Shown: positions 1 to 8,064, counted from the stretch's first letter. The stretch is DNA of 22,780 nucleotides from Pseudopedobacter sp043763845 (GCA_043763845.1 JAYULE010000226.1:1-22780), one strand, 5' to 3'. Notes: generated by a model from the letters alone, not told the origin. Numbers and translations: made by a program.

Positions 1-35
1 AAACCTATAAGGTTTTAAAAACCTTATAGGTTTTT
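1..35. terminator. Palindromic terminator-like hairpin at window edge
   Basis: Positions 1-16 and 18-33 are perfect inverted repeats around a single central base. The core arms are CCTATAAGG and CCTTATAGG with an A/T-only centre, and T runs flank the right arm. This fits a factor-independent terminator of a gene lying to the left of the window. The palindrome may extend past the window start. It may also belong to a dispersed family of AAACCT...AGGTTT palindromes, since a shorter relative sits at 4394-4408. Confidence 0.6.
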
Positions 36-192
36 AAAAACAAAATACTAAACGTCTTTAAGATTTATAAATCAGGGGATTTAAAACAAATGAAGTTAAG
101 AAATTTAAAACCGATTTATTAAACATATTTAATTAAAACACCTTTATTTTCATAAATTTCAAAAAAAATCGCATTTTTTAGTTTATAAATTA

Positions 193-200
193 TAATTTTG
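193..200 (+). promoter_or_regulatory. Candidate -7 box for amt
   Basis: TAATTTTG matches the Bacteroidota -7 consensus TAnnTTTG. It lies 40 bases before the amt start, which would give a 5' leader of about 35 nt. I see no TTG at the usual -33 distance, so the call rests on the -7 element and its position. The remainder of 36-240 is AT-rich and holds no gene that I can support. Confidence 0.4.
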
Positions 201-240
201 GCTATTAATTTTAAAAAAACTATTAAAAAAAACTTAAATT

Positions 241-1608
241 ATGGACAAATTTTCCTTCAGAAGAGTAATTCCTTTTGGTATTTTGGTATTAGTGGCAGTG
301 TTAGCAATATTTGTTCCTACACTACCTAACTTTGCAGACGAAACCAAATACAACCCTGCAGATGTTACTTGGATATTAGTTGCAACTGCTTTAGTGTTTA
401 TTATGACCCCTGGTTTAGCTTTCTTTTATGGTGGAATGGTGCATCGCAAAAATGTGATTTCTACTATGATAAAAAGTGTGGCTGCTGCTGGTGTGGTAAG
501 TGTTTTATGGGTTATTGTAGGATACAGTCTTTGTTTTGGCGAATCAATAAATGGGTTTATTGGAAACCCTATGACTCATCTATTTTTTAAAGATGTGGCA
601 TCTGCCGAGCCTTGGAGTTTGGCACCAACCATACCACGTTCGTTATTTTCTATGTATCAATTAATGTTTGCAATTATTACACCAGGTTTAGTTGTTGGTG
701 CAGTTGCCGAACGTATTAAATTTACTTCATACATTTTATTTATTGTGTTTTTTAGCTTATTGGTGTACGCACCTTTAGCACACTGGACTTGGCATCCTGA
801 TGGTTTCTTGTTTAAAATGGGAGCTTTAGATTTTGCTGGAGGTACAGTTGTACACATTTCAGCGGGTATGGCAGCTTTGGCTGGTGCTTTGGTTTTAAAA
901 CGCCGTAAAGTTCATATAGAAAACAGGGAAATTCCACCTGCAAATATACCTTATGTATTAATTGGAACAGGTTTATTATGGTTTGGTTGGTTTGGTTTTA
1001 ACGCTGGGTCGGCTTTGGCTGCAAATGGTTTAGCAGTTTCGGCTTTTGCAACTACAAATACTGCAGCAGCGGCGGCAGGGTTATCGTGGATGTTTTTTGA
1101 TGTTATGCGTGGTAAAAAACCATCGGTTGTAGGTTTTTGTATAGGTGCCGTTGTAGGTTTAGTAGCCATTACACCAGCTGCAGGTTTTGTAGCTATACCA
1201 CAAAGTATTTTTATAGGTGTTGTAGCTGCGGTTATATCTAACTTAGCGGTTAGTTTAAAACACAAAACTAGGTTAGATGATACATTAGATGTTTTTCCTT
1301 GCCACGGTTTAGGTGGTATGGTAGGTGTGATTATGACTGGTTTATTTGCTACCAAAATGGTAAACGGTGTAGGTAACGATGGATTGTTTTATGGCAATAT
1401 GGATTTTTTTATTGTACAACTTAAAACTTTAGGTATTGCGGTAACTTACAGCTTTGTGGTATCGTACTTAATTTTTAAAGTTATAAATATTATAGACCCA
1501 ATTAGGGTTTCATCAGCCGACGAAGAGTTGGGTTTAGATCAATCGCAACATAATGAAAAATACTCTCAAGGTAGTGTAATGAGCAAAGAAGAGTTTATTT
1601 CTATTTAA
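241..1608 (+). CDS. amt: Ammonium transporter, Amt/MEP/Rh family
   Basis: Inner-membrane channel for ammonium/ammonia uptake. Seen: 455 residues, many hydrophobic segments, and the family motifs FFYGGMV (about 61-67), DFAGGTVVHISAG (about 197-209), WFGWFGFNAGS (about 247-257) and FPCHGLGGMVG (about 352-362). The two pore histidines are H205 and H355, 150 residues apart as in E. coli AmtB (168/318). The N-terminus carries one extra hydrophobic segment (about 10-27) before the conserved core, probably a signal peptide or an additional helix. The C-terminal cytoplasmic tail has the usual SADEELGLDQSQH stretch. No P-II (glnK) gene lies downstream; the next genes are on the other strand. An upstream partner, if any, would be outside the window. 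The ATG at 241 is the only start compatible with the full N-terminus. Confidence 0.95.
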   Translation: MDKFSFRRVIPFGILVLVAVLAIFVPTLPNFADETKYNPADVTWILVATALVFIMTPGLAFFYGGMVHRKNVISTMIKSVAAAGVVSVLWVIVGYSLCFGESINGFIGNPMTHLFFKDVASAEPWSLAPTIPRSLFSMYQLMFAIITPGLVVGAVAERIKFTSYILFIVFFSLLVYAPLAHWTWHPDGFLFKMGALDFAGGTVVHISAGMAALAGALVLKRRKVHIENREIPPANIPYVLIGTGLLWFGWFGFNAGSALAANGLAVSAFATTNTAAAAAGLSWMFFDVMRGKKPSVVGFCIGAVVGLVAITPAAGFVAIPQSIFIGVVAAVISNLAVSLKHKTRLDDTLDVFPCHGLGGMVGVIMTGLFATKMVNGVGNDGLFYGNMDFFIVQLKTLGIAVTYSFVVSYLIFKVINIIDPIRVSSADEELGLDQSQHNEKYSQGSVMSKEEFISI

Positions 1609-1630
1609 AAACGCTTTTTACATTTAAATA

Positions 1631-1667
1631 AAAAAAGAGGCTGTACGTAAAGTATGGCCTCTTTTTT
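1631..1667. terminator. Bidirectional terminator between amt and slyD
   Basis: The inverted repeat AAAAAAGAGGC (1631-1641) pairs with GCCTCTTTTTT (1657-1667) around a 15-base loop. The A and T runs allow it to act on both strands, ending amt (+) and the slyD transcript (-), which converge here. Confidence 0.85.
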
Positions 1668-1722
1668 TTTGAATTGTTTTTTAATTTAACAATCAAATAG
1701 TTTGTAAAATGTTAAAAAAAAA

Positions 1723-2217
1723 TTAATGATGGTGACCACCTTCGCCGTGTACGTGGCCGTGTTCTAATTCTTCGGTAGTGGCTGGGCGTATTTCAACAAT
1801 TTTGCCGTTAAAATGCAACTCGTGACCTGCCATTGGGTGGTTTAAATCTACCAAAACACCATCTTCGGCTATAGAAACTACTCTTGCTTGAAAATGGCCG
1901 CCATTATTATCCTGCAAAGGCAATACCGAACCAATATCTGGCAAAGTTGTTTCGGCAAACATATCTTTGGGTAGGTTAGTAACTGCTTGCTCGTCGTACT
2001 CTCCGTAACTATCCTCGGCAGCTAAGCTAAAAGCGTAATCATCACCAACGGTTAAACCATTTAATTTTTCTTCAAATTTAGGCAACATCATACCCACACC
2101 GTGTAAATATACTAATGGTTGTTCTACCGTGGCACTTTCTACATGTTTTTTCTCGCCTTCTTCGGTTACATACAAATCGTAAGTAACGGTTACTACTTGG
2201 TTATTATCAATTTTCAT
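1723..2217 (-). CDS. slyD: SlyD-like FKBP-type peptidyl-prolyl cis-trans isomerase
   Basis: Prolyl isomerase and chaperone; in known SlyD proteins the His-rich tail binds nickel and other metals. Seen: 164 residues, an FKBP half (about 1-70) with LVYLHGVGMMLPKFEEKLNG at 35-54, an inserted insert-in-flap region (about 70-125), the closing motif DLNHPMAG (about 124-131), and a short histidine-rich tail after residue 152 (HGHVHGEGGHHH). The tail is shorter than in E. coli SlyD and has no cysteines. It lies 36 bases downstream of the yyaL-like gene on the same strand and is probably cotranscribed with it. Transcription ends at the shared terminator 1631-1667. The assignment to the SlyD branch is firm; metal binding is inferred. 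Confidence 0.9.
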   Translation of the reverse strand: MKIDNNQVVTVTYDLYVTEEGEKKHVESATVEQPLVYLHGVGMMLPKFEEKLNGLTVGDDYAFSLAAEDSYGEYDEQAVTNLPKDMFAETTLPDIGSVLPLQDNNGGHFQARVVSIAEDGVLVDLNHPMAGHELHFNGKIVEIRPATTEELEHGHVHGEGGHHH

Positions 2218-2234
2218 TCTCGTTGTGTTTTGTT

Positions 2235-2253
2235 AAATGGTTATGCACCATTT
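2235..2253 (-). repeat. Intercistronic inverted repeat, yyaL-slyD
   Basis: AAATGGT (2235-2241) and ACCATTT (2247-2253) form a 7-bp stem with a 5-base loop directly after the yyaL stop codon and 17 bases before slyD. On the transcribed (minus) strand it is followed by AACAAAAC, not a T run, so it is not a good terminator there. It could be an mRNA-stabilising or processing hairpin. Confidence 0.35.
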
Positions 2254-4251
2254 TTAATTATTAATTTGATTTATTGCTTCGTTAACCTTGCTTACAGGTA
2301 GTAAACAAGTTTTATTTTTGCATACAAATATAGTGGTTTGAGTGCTTAATTTATTTTTTTGTAAAGGTAAAGTGCCAGTTAAACCACCCATTATTATTTT
2401 ATTTGGAATATATTGTTTTTCTAAAGTCATACAATTTTCAGTAAAATTTTTACCTGTTACCACAATTTCATAAATGCCCATTATTTCGAATAACAATAAC
2501 GATGCCCAATTGCTATAACCAGAGCCATATTTTTTAATTTCGGGTTGTATATTTTTTAACATTGTGTTATAGGTTTTGGCATAAGTTTCATCATCAAAAA
2601 ACAAACTCAACTTTTTTAAATTATGTGCCATTACCGAGTTTGATGCCGGTATTACGTTATCCAATAATTCGTATTTGCGGGCAATTAGTTTTTCATCAAG
2701 CGATGATGTGTAAAAAAACATCCCAGTTTCTTTATCCATAAAATGAGCTAGTGTGTAGTTTGTTAAACCTTGTGCAGTATATAGCCAATCTTCGTCGAAA
2801 GTAATTTCGTAAAGGGCAATAAAAGCTTCAATAGTTTGGGCATAATCATCTAAAAAACCGTTTATGGTTGCTTCGCCATTTTTGTACGACCTAAACAAAC
2901 CGCCATTTAGTTTTAGCATATTGGTTTTTATAAAGTTTGCATTGGCTAAAGCAGCTGTTAAAAATATAGGGTCGGCAAAAGTTTTATAAGCATCAATATA
3001 TCCCTTCAGCATCAAGGCATTCCATGAGGTTAGTTTTTTATCATCTAAACTTGGTTTTACTCTTTTTGCTCGTTGGGTTAATAGTTTTTCTTTGCAGGAT
3101 TGTATGATTTTTTGAACTTCATCATTGGATAAACTAAATTGGGCAACAATATTTACATTACTAACAAATAAATGATTGGTTTCTTCCTCTTCCCAGTTTC
3201 CTGTTTCGGTTACACCATAATAGGCATTAAAAATTTCTGCATCGCTCCCTAAAACGGTATCAATTTCGGCTTTGCTCCACACATAAAATTTCCCTTCCAC
3301 GCCCTCGCTGTCGGCATCTAAAGCCGAGAAAAAACCACCTTCGGGTGATGTCATTTCTGCAGCAAGCCAAGCTAAAGTTTCGTAAACAATCTCTTTATAG
3401 CGAGGTTTTGGGTTCCATTTAAAAGCATCGGCATACAGGCTAACTAATTGTCCGTTATCGTACAGCATTTTCTCGAAGTGTGGTATATGCCATTTCTCAT
3501 CAACCGAGTAGCGAGCAAAGCCACCACGTAATTGGTCGTATATGCCGCCTGCCGCCATTTTATCAAGCGTAAGCGAAACAATAATTTGCAAGGCATCGTC
3601 TTTTAATAAATGTGCTGCTTGCATTAAAAATGCCCAATTATTAGGCATCGGAAATTTAGGTGCTCGGTTATGGCCACCATCGGCAAAATCGAAAAGCATT
3701 TTCCAAGGCTTTAAAATTTCGGTAAGGTGAGTTACTGTGTATGTTTTTTCTTCGCTTATTAATTTTATTTTATCGCCATCTTTTATTCCTTGGGTTAAAC
3801 GTACCGCATACTCTTCGGCTTCATTTGGTTTGGTATCCCAAAATTGGGCTAAGTTTAACAGTAATTTTTTCCAGTCGGTTTTTGGAAAATAAGTACCGCC
3901 ATAAATAGGACGTTGATCTGGCAGGCAAAAACAGTTTAACGGCCAACCGCCACTACCTGTCATCAATTGTACGGCAGCCATATAAATTTGGTCTATATCT
4001 GGGCGTTCTTCACGGTCAACTTTTATGCACACAAAAAACTCGTTCATTAGTTCGGCAACTTTAATATCCTCAAAGCTTTCGTGTTCCATAACGTGGCACC
4101 AGTGGCAGGCCGAGTAGCCTATACTTATTAAAATTAGTTTGTTTTCGGTTCTTGCTTTTTCAAGAGCTTCGGGCCCCCACGGATACCAATTTACTGGGTT
4201 ATTTGCGTGTTGTAATAAATAGGGCGATGTTGAAGTTGATAAACGGTTCAT
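2254..4251 (-). CDS. yyaL: Thioredoxin-domain protein of the YyaL/SSP411 (DUF255) family
   Basis: The family joins an N-terminal thioredoxin-like domain to a large alpha/alpha-barrel resembling six-hairpin glycosidases and epimerases. Its biochemical role is poorly known. Seen: 665 residues, close to the usual length. The family signature SPYLLQHANNPVNWYPWG (9-26) is followed by the CHWC redox-type motif at 49-52 within YSACHWCHVMEHESF, then GGWPLNCFCLPDQRPIYGG (about 101-119). The barrel part contains HFEKMLYDN, FFSALDADSEGVEGKFYVW and later repeats typical of the family. There is no signal peptide, so it should be cytoplasmic. It is first in a probable operon with slyD, two protein-folding or redox-type genes. 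A TAATTTTG box lies four bases before the start codon. Confidence 0.9.
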   Translation of the reverse strand: MNRLSTSTSPYLLQHANNPVNWYPWGPEALEKARTENKLILISIGYSACHWCHVMEHESFEDIKVAELMNEFFVCIKVDREERPDIDQIYMAAVQLMTGSGGWPLNCFCLPDQRPIYGGTYFPKTDWKKLLLNLAQFWDTKPNEAEEYAVRLTQGIKDGDKIKLISEEKTYTVTHLTEILKPWKMLFDFADGGHNRAPKFPMPNNWAFLMQAAHLLKDDALQIIVSLTLDKMAAGGIYDQLRGGFARYSVDEKWHIPHFEKMLYDNGQLVSLYADAFKWNPKPRYKEIVYETLAWLAAEMTSPEGGFFSALDADSEGVEGKFYVWSKAEIDTVLGSDAEIFNAYYGVTETGNWEEEETNHLFVSNVNIVAQFSLSNDEVQKIIQSCKEKLLTQRAKRVKPSLDDKKLTSWNALMLKGYIDAYKTFADPIFLTAALANANFIKTNMLKLNGGLFRSYKNGEATINGFLDDYAQTIEAFIALYEITFDEDWLYTAQGLTNYTLAHFMDKETGMFFYTSSLDEKLIARKYELLDNVIPASNSVMAHNLKKLSLFFDDETYAKTYNTMLKNIQPEIKKYGSGYSNWASLLLFEIMGIYEIVVTGKNFTENCMTLEKQYIPNKIIMGGLTGTLPLQKNKLSTQTTIFVCKNKTCLLPVSKVNEAINQINN

Positions 4252-4255
4252 ATTA

Positions 4256-4263
4256 CAAAATTA
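4256..4263 (-). promoter_or_regulatory. Candidate -7 box abutting yyaL start
   Basis: On the minus strand TAATTTTG (TAnnTTTG) ends four bases before the ATG at 4251. If used, the transcript would start at or next to the start codon and be leaderless or nearly so. No TTG at the -33 spacing is visible. Such boxes also arise by chance in AT-rich DNA. Confidence 0.3.
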
Positions 4264-4393
4264 AATATTTGATGTTTAATAAAAAAAAGCCATTTATAAG
4301 ATAATTCTTTTTTGCATTTAATTATTCATCGCACTAAAAATGCCACAAAAAATATACATACAAAAAACTAAGCTTATTTATGCTGATTTTGAA

Positions 4394-4408
4394 TAAACCT
4401 CAGGTTTA
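4394..4408 (-). repeat. Short palindrome after ppx (possible weak terminator)
   Basis: TAAACCT-C-AGGTTTA is a perfect 7-bp inverted repeat starting four bases after the ppx stop codon. It shares the AAACCT/AGGTTT arms with the palindrome at 1-33. It lacks a T run on the minus strand, so termination would be weak. Confidence 0.35.
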
Positions 4409-4411
4409 AAT

Positions 4412-5287
4412 TTACTCTTCTTCTTCAATTAATAATTGTATAATACCATCAACCATACCGATTTTGGGTACGTAAAGGCTTTTTATATTTCCCCACTTCA
4501 TAACGCTTAAAAATATATCGCAAGCGGGAATTATAACGTCGGCTCTATCCTGATTTAGGCTTAAAACATTTATACGATCTTTTAATGAGAATGAGTTTAA
4601 GTAACTATGCAAATCCTTTAACTTATTGTAGGTTAGTGGTGTGCCATCTTTTTCTTCAGATAATTTGAATAATTTATTGATATTACCACCAGTACCAATA
4701 CCAATTATGTTTTTGTGTTGTTTTAAATTTTCTTTTATCCACAGCATCATCTGCTCCCAAGTTTCGTCTTTATCTTGGTTATCTAAAATACGTATGGTAC
4801 CTAAGTTAAACGATTTTGAGGCCAACATTTTAGCTTCAGAAAAAACAGAAAGTTCGGTACTGCCACCACCTACATCAATATACAGATAGTTTTTGTTTCT
4901 ATCCATAGTTTGCTCAATATGACTGCTGTAAATAATGGTAGCTTCGCGATGGCCTTCAACAATTTCGAGATTTATATTGGCTTGTTTTTTTATTTTTAGC
5001 ACCAAACTGGCACCATTATTTGCTTCACGCATGGCCGATGTTGCACAAGCCATATAGCGAGTAACTTTGTAAACATCCATTAAGTTTTTAAATGCTTGCA
5101 TAGTTTTTACCAATTCGTCGGCTTTTTTGTCCGATATTTCGTGGTCTATAAAAGCATCATCGCCTAAGCGCAAAGGCACACGTATAAGGGTGTTTTTTTT
5201 AAAGGATTTTGTGCCGTTATTATCTACAATATCGGCAATTAGTAGCCTTATTGCATTAGAACCTACATCTATTGCTGCGTATCTCAA
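4412..5287 (-). CDS. ppx: Ppx/GppA family exopolyphosphatase (short form)
   Basis: Expected to hydrolyse terminal phosphates of polyphosphate or the pppGpp 5' phosphate; the two activities cannot be separated by sequence here. Seen: 291 residues with the sugar-kinase/Hsp70-type ATPase fold motifs AAIDVGSNAIRLLIADI (4-20), ACATSAMREANN (about 80-91), the catalytic-type glutamate in GHREAT (E115) and YIDVGGGSTELSVF (136-149). It lacks the C-terminal HD-like domain of E. coli Ppx, as in many short homologues. The start is TTG at 5287, chosen because it gives the conserved N-terminus MRYAAIDVGSN. It overlaps the ppk stop codon in the sequence TTGA, indicating translational coupling to ppk. Confidence 0.9.
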   Translation of the reverse strand: MRYAAIDVGSNAIRLLIADIVDNNGTKSFKKNTLIRVPLRLGDDAFIDHEISDKKADELVKTMQAFKNLMDVYKVTRYMACATSAMREANNGASLVLKIKKQANINLEIVEGHREATIIYSSHIEQTMDRNKNYLYIDVGGGSTELSVFSEAKMLASKSFNLGTIRILDNQDKDETWEQMMLWIKENLKQHKNIIGIGTGGNINKLFKLSEEKDGTPLTYNKLKDLHSYLNSFSLKDRINVLSLNQDRADVIIPACDIFLSVMKWGNIKSLYVPKIGMVDGIIQLLIEEEE

Positions 5288-7353
5288 ATTGTTAAGTTTT
5301 TATTTTTTAAGTAGTTATAAGTATCTATTTGGGTGCGGTATTTAATTTTAATATTGTTTTTGTGGTATTTGTTGTTGTTAAGTGAAGTGATTTCTCGAGC
5401 TTTTGTATTGTCCATAAGCTGTATATCAATCATTTGTTTTATTTCTTCCTTAATATTTTTATCGTAAATTGGAAAACCAACCTCAACTCTATGGTCTAAA
5501 TTACGGGTCATTAAATCTGCCGAAAGGAGAAATATTTTTTCTTTGTCATCGTTTGCAAAAATCCAAATACGGGCATGTTCTAAAAATTTATCAATTATTG
5601 ATATCACTTCTATGTTTTCGCTAAAACCTGCTTTACCTGGCACTAAACAGCACATTCCCCGTATAATTAATTTAATTTTTACACCTGCATTGCTGGCAGT
5701 GTATAGTTTTTTTATTGTTAGCTCATCGGCCAACGAATTCATTTTTAAAATAATGTAAGCGCTTTTACCTGCCTTTGCATTCTTAATTTCGGTATCAATT
5801 AAGGTAAATAATTTGGGTCTGGTTTCTAATGGCGACACCACTAAATGTTTATAATCTTTAGAAAGTGTTTTTTTACTTAGCGCATCAAAAACTTTATGTA
5901 GTTCGATTGTTATGCGTTTATCTGCCGTAAATAAACTATGGTCGCAGTATATGCGGGCTGTTTTCTCGTTATAATTGCCGGTGGCAAGGTTAGCGTAAAA
6001 CACAGATTCGCCTTTTTCTGTACGGGTAATTAAGCAAATTTTAGTGTGTACTTTATAGCCTGTAATACCGTAGTTTACGTTTACACCTTCTTCTTGCAGG
6101 CGGTTTGTCCAATAAATATTTGCGGTTTCATCAAATCTTGCTTTAAGTTCAACTAAGCAATTTACTTTTTTACCATTACGGCAGGCGTTAATTAAGGCAT
6201 TAATTATTTTGGAGTTTTCGGCGAGGCGGTAAAGTGTAATATTAATTTCGGTTACTTTAGGGTCAATTGCAGCTTCACGCATAAAATGTATGATATAATC
6301 GAACGATTGATAAGGTAAATTTACCAAATAATCTCGCCGTTTAATTAGCTGAAACATTCCTTTTTGTATACTTAACCCGTTTACTGGCAAAGGCAATATT
6401 TTTTTGTATTCTAGGGTTTCATCGCCCACGTTAGGGAACGAAATAAAATCTTTAAAGTTATGGTAACGGTTACCCGGAATTAAACTTTCGGAATGTAAAT
6501 TTAATTTATTTACCACCAACGATAGCATATCAATAGGCATTTCGCTATCGTACAGCAAACGCATTGGTTTTCCTTTTTTTCGTTTTTGGATGCTTTTTGT
6601 AAGTAAGTCTACAAACTTATCGCTAACCGTTTTATCTAAATCTAATTCTGCATCGCGAGTAATTTGTAACGAATGTGCTTCAATTTGGTTGTAATCGAAA
6701 ATGAAGAAAATTTGGTCTAAGCAATACCTAATTACATCATCTAAAAGAATAATAAATTTAAGTTTATTGGTTTCGGGCAAAACTAAAAACCTATTTAATG
6801 TTTTAGGTATTTCTATTAATGCGTGTTTTATTTGTGGTTTGCTTAAGTTATCATCGGTTTTAATTAGTTTAACAAGCAGGTAAATTACACGGTCTCTTAA
6901 CTCTGGGAAAGGCGCTTTTTCATCAATAATAATAGGCACAATAGTTGGTAAAATATGCTCTCTAAAATAATCTTTTACAAACTGCCCCCTTGTTACGTTT
7001 AATTGTATATTGTTAATTATAAATATTTTATTTTCAGCAAGTTCTTTAATAATATCGGCGTATAAACCATTAAATTTTTTTTCTTGTTTTACAACAATAT
7101 TTTTAATTTGGTTAAGGGTTTTTTTAGGATTGTAACCCAACTCTTCCTTAACTTTACTTACTACGGTTGCTAAACGGTTAAGCGTAGCAACACGTACACG
7201 GTAAAACTCATCAAGGTTTGATGAAAATATGGCTAAAAATTTAATTCGTTCTATTAAGGGTACGCTGTGGTCGGCAGCTTCTTGTAAAACCCTATCGTTA
7301 AAATAAAGCCAACTAATTTCTCGGTTTAATAAAGGTATTTTGGGTGAATTCAT
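5284..7353 (-). CDS. ppk1: Polyphosphate kinase 1
   Basis: Reversibly polymerises the gamma phosphate of ATP into inorganic polyphosphate. Seen: 689 residues, normal length for the family, with an N-terminal domain (LLNREISWLYFNDRVLQEA, 8-26), a head domain, and two PLD-like C-terminal domains. Key residues: the phosphorylated histidine in KVHTKICLI (H436, E. coli H435), the ARFDE Mg-binding arginine (about 405-409), ATGNYNEKTARIYCDHS (457-473), SADLMTRNLDHRVEVG near the end, and the second active-site histidine in LEHARIWIF (H593, E. coli H592). Asparagine (N455) replaces the residue aligned with E. coli H454. It is first of a coupled pair with ppx. A terminator hairpin sits immediately before its start codon. 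Confidence 0.97.
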   Translation of the reverse strand: MNSPKIPLLNREISWLYFNDRVLQEAADHSVPLIERIKFLAIFSSNLDEFYRVRVATLNRLATVVSKVKEELGYNPKKTLNQIKNIVVKQEKKFNGLYADIIKELAENKIFIINNIQLNVTRGQFVKDYFREHILPTIVPIIIDEKAPFPELRDRVIYLLVKLIKTDDNLSKPQIKHALIEIPKTLNRFLVLPETNKLKFIILLDDVIRYCLDQIFFIFDYNQIEAHSLQITRDAELDLDKTVSDKFVDLLTKSIQKRKKGKPMRLLYDSEMPIDMLSLVVNKLNLHSESLIPGNRYHNFKDFISFPNVGDETLEYKKILPLPVNGLSIQKGMFQLIKRRDYLVNLPYQSFDYIIHFMREAAIDPKVTEINITLYRLAENSKIINALINACRNGKKVNCLVELKARFDETANIYWTNRLQEEGVNVNYGITGYKVHTKICLITRTEKGESVFYANLATGNYNEKTARIYCDHSLFTADKRITIELHKVFDALSKKTLSKDYKHLVVSPLETRPKLFTLIDTEIKNAKAGKSAYIILKMNSLADELTIKKLYTASNAGVKIKLIIRGMCCLVPGKAGFSENIEVISIIDKFLEHARIWIFANDDKEKIFLLSADLMTRNLDHRVEVGFPIYDKNIKEEIKQMIDIQLMDNTKAREITSLNNNKYHKNNIKIKYRTQIDTYNYLKNKNLTI

Positions 7354-7359
7354 TTAGAT

Positions 7360-7391
7360 AAAAAAAAATCCCGAAACCATTGGGTTCGGGA
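7360..7391 (-). terminator. Terminator/attenuator-like hairpin before ppk1
   Basis: On the minus strand TTCCCGAACC...TTCGGGA forms a stem (TCCCGAA 7369-7375 with TTCGGGA 7385-7391, loop with further partial pairing), followed by nine T residues (7368-7360). It is a strong factor-independent terminator for the lysine-rich gene upstream. The T run ends six bases before the ppk1 ATG, so it could also act as an attenuator in the ppk leader. Confidence 0.8.
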
Positions 7392-7464
7392 ATCGAAATT
7401 GCAAAATTTTATGTTAATTAAATATTAAATAATCATAACCGTAATTTATATTCCCTTAATAAAA

Positions 7465-7983
7465 TTAAGTTGTTTTAGGTTTAGTTGTGGTTTGGGAGGG
7501 CTTAGTTCCGTTAAGATTAACTTTTACTGATTTTGGTTTAATTACCGCTTTTGGCGTAGCTAATTGTTTTTCAACATTATTAGCTGTTTTTTTTACAACA
7601 GAAGTTACTTTTTCAATTTCTTTTTTTGCCGCAACTACTTTAGGTGCTGTTTCTTTTTTTACTTGTGTAAAAGTTGCACTGGCTATTTTTTTAGATTGCT
7701 TAGCATCTTTAACCAGTTCATTTTTTTCTTTAACAACAGCCTTATTAGTTTTATTATTAGCCGACTCAAATTTTTCGCTTACAGCAAATTTTACATCACT
7801 AATTTTTTTGCTTAGCTTTTTAGCGATTATTTTACTTGCTTTTTTTAGTTCGTCGCCTATATCTTCAACATCGTGACCAAGGCTTGTAACAAAAGACCGA
7901 AGTTTTTCAGATAAATCTGTTTCTAGTTTATGTTTTATATTTTTTTTTGATTTTTTTATTGCTGTTTTATTTGCATCTTTCAT
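7465..7983 (-). CDS. Lysine-rich histone-H1/phasin-like protein, function unknown
   Basis: I cannot place this in a named family with confidence. Seen: 172 residues, 42 of them lysine, one arginine, and no Cys, Trp or Tyr. Residues about 20-135 look helical and amphipathic, with repeated KK pairs and alternating acidic residues (DLSEKLRSF, DIGDELKKASKIIAKKLSKK). The tail from about 142 is Pro/Thr/Lys-rich and probably disordered (TPKAVIKPKSVKVN, KPSQTTTKPKTT). There is no signal peptide, so it is presumably cytoplasmic. The composition resembles histone-like AlgP/PhaF proteins and phasins. It has its own terminator directly before ppk1, is divergent from yajQ with 81 bases between starts, and reads in the same direction as ppk1-ppx. 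A role in binding nucleic acid or polyphosphate is inference from composition and position only. Confidence 0.8.
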   Translation of the reverse strand: MKDANKTAIKKSKKNIKHKLETDLSEKLRSFVTSLGHDVEDIGDELKKASKIIAKKLSKKISDVKFAVSEKFESANNKTNKAVVKEKNELVKDAKQSKKIASATFTQVKKETAPKVVAAKKEIEKVTSVVKKTANNVEKQLATPKAVIKPKSVKVNLNGTKPSQTTTKPKTT

Positions 7984-8064
7984 AATATTTTGAATGTTAA
8001 GTTAGTATTAAATAATTGTAAAATTAATATTTTTTAAATAAATTACACTATAAAAAAATTTATT

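Noticed and set aside
951..1355. 134-codon open frame antisense to amt
   Set aside because: It lies entirely opposite a well-conserved gene, its composition (Pro/Thr/Lys/Ala) is the mirror of membrane-protein codons, and it has no family resemblance.
7487..7876. 129-codon plus-strand frame with membrane-like composition (FFF/LLL runs)
   Set aside because: It is antisense to the lysine-rich gene: AAA/AAG codons read as TTT/CTT on the other strand, giving false hydrophobic segments.
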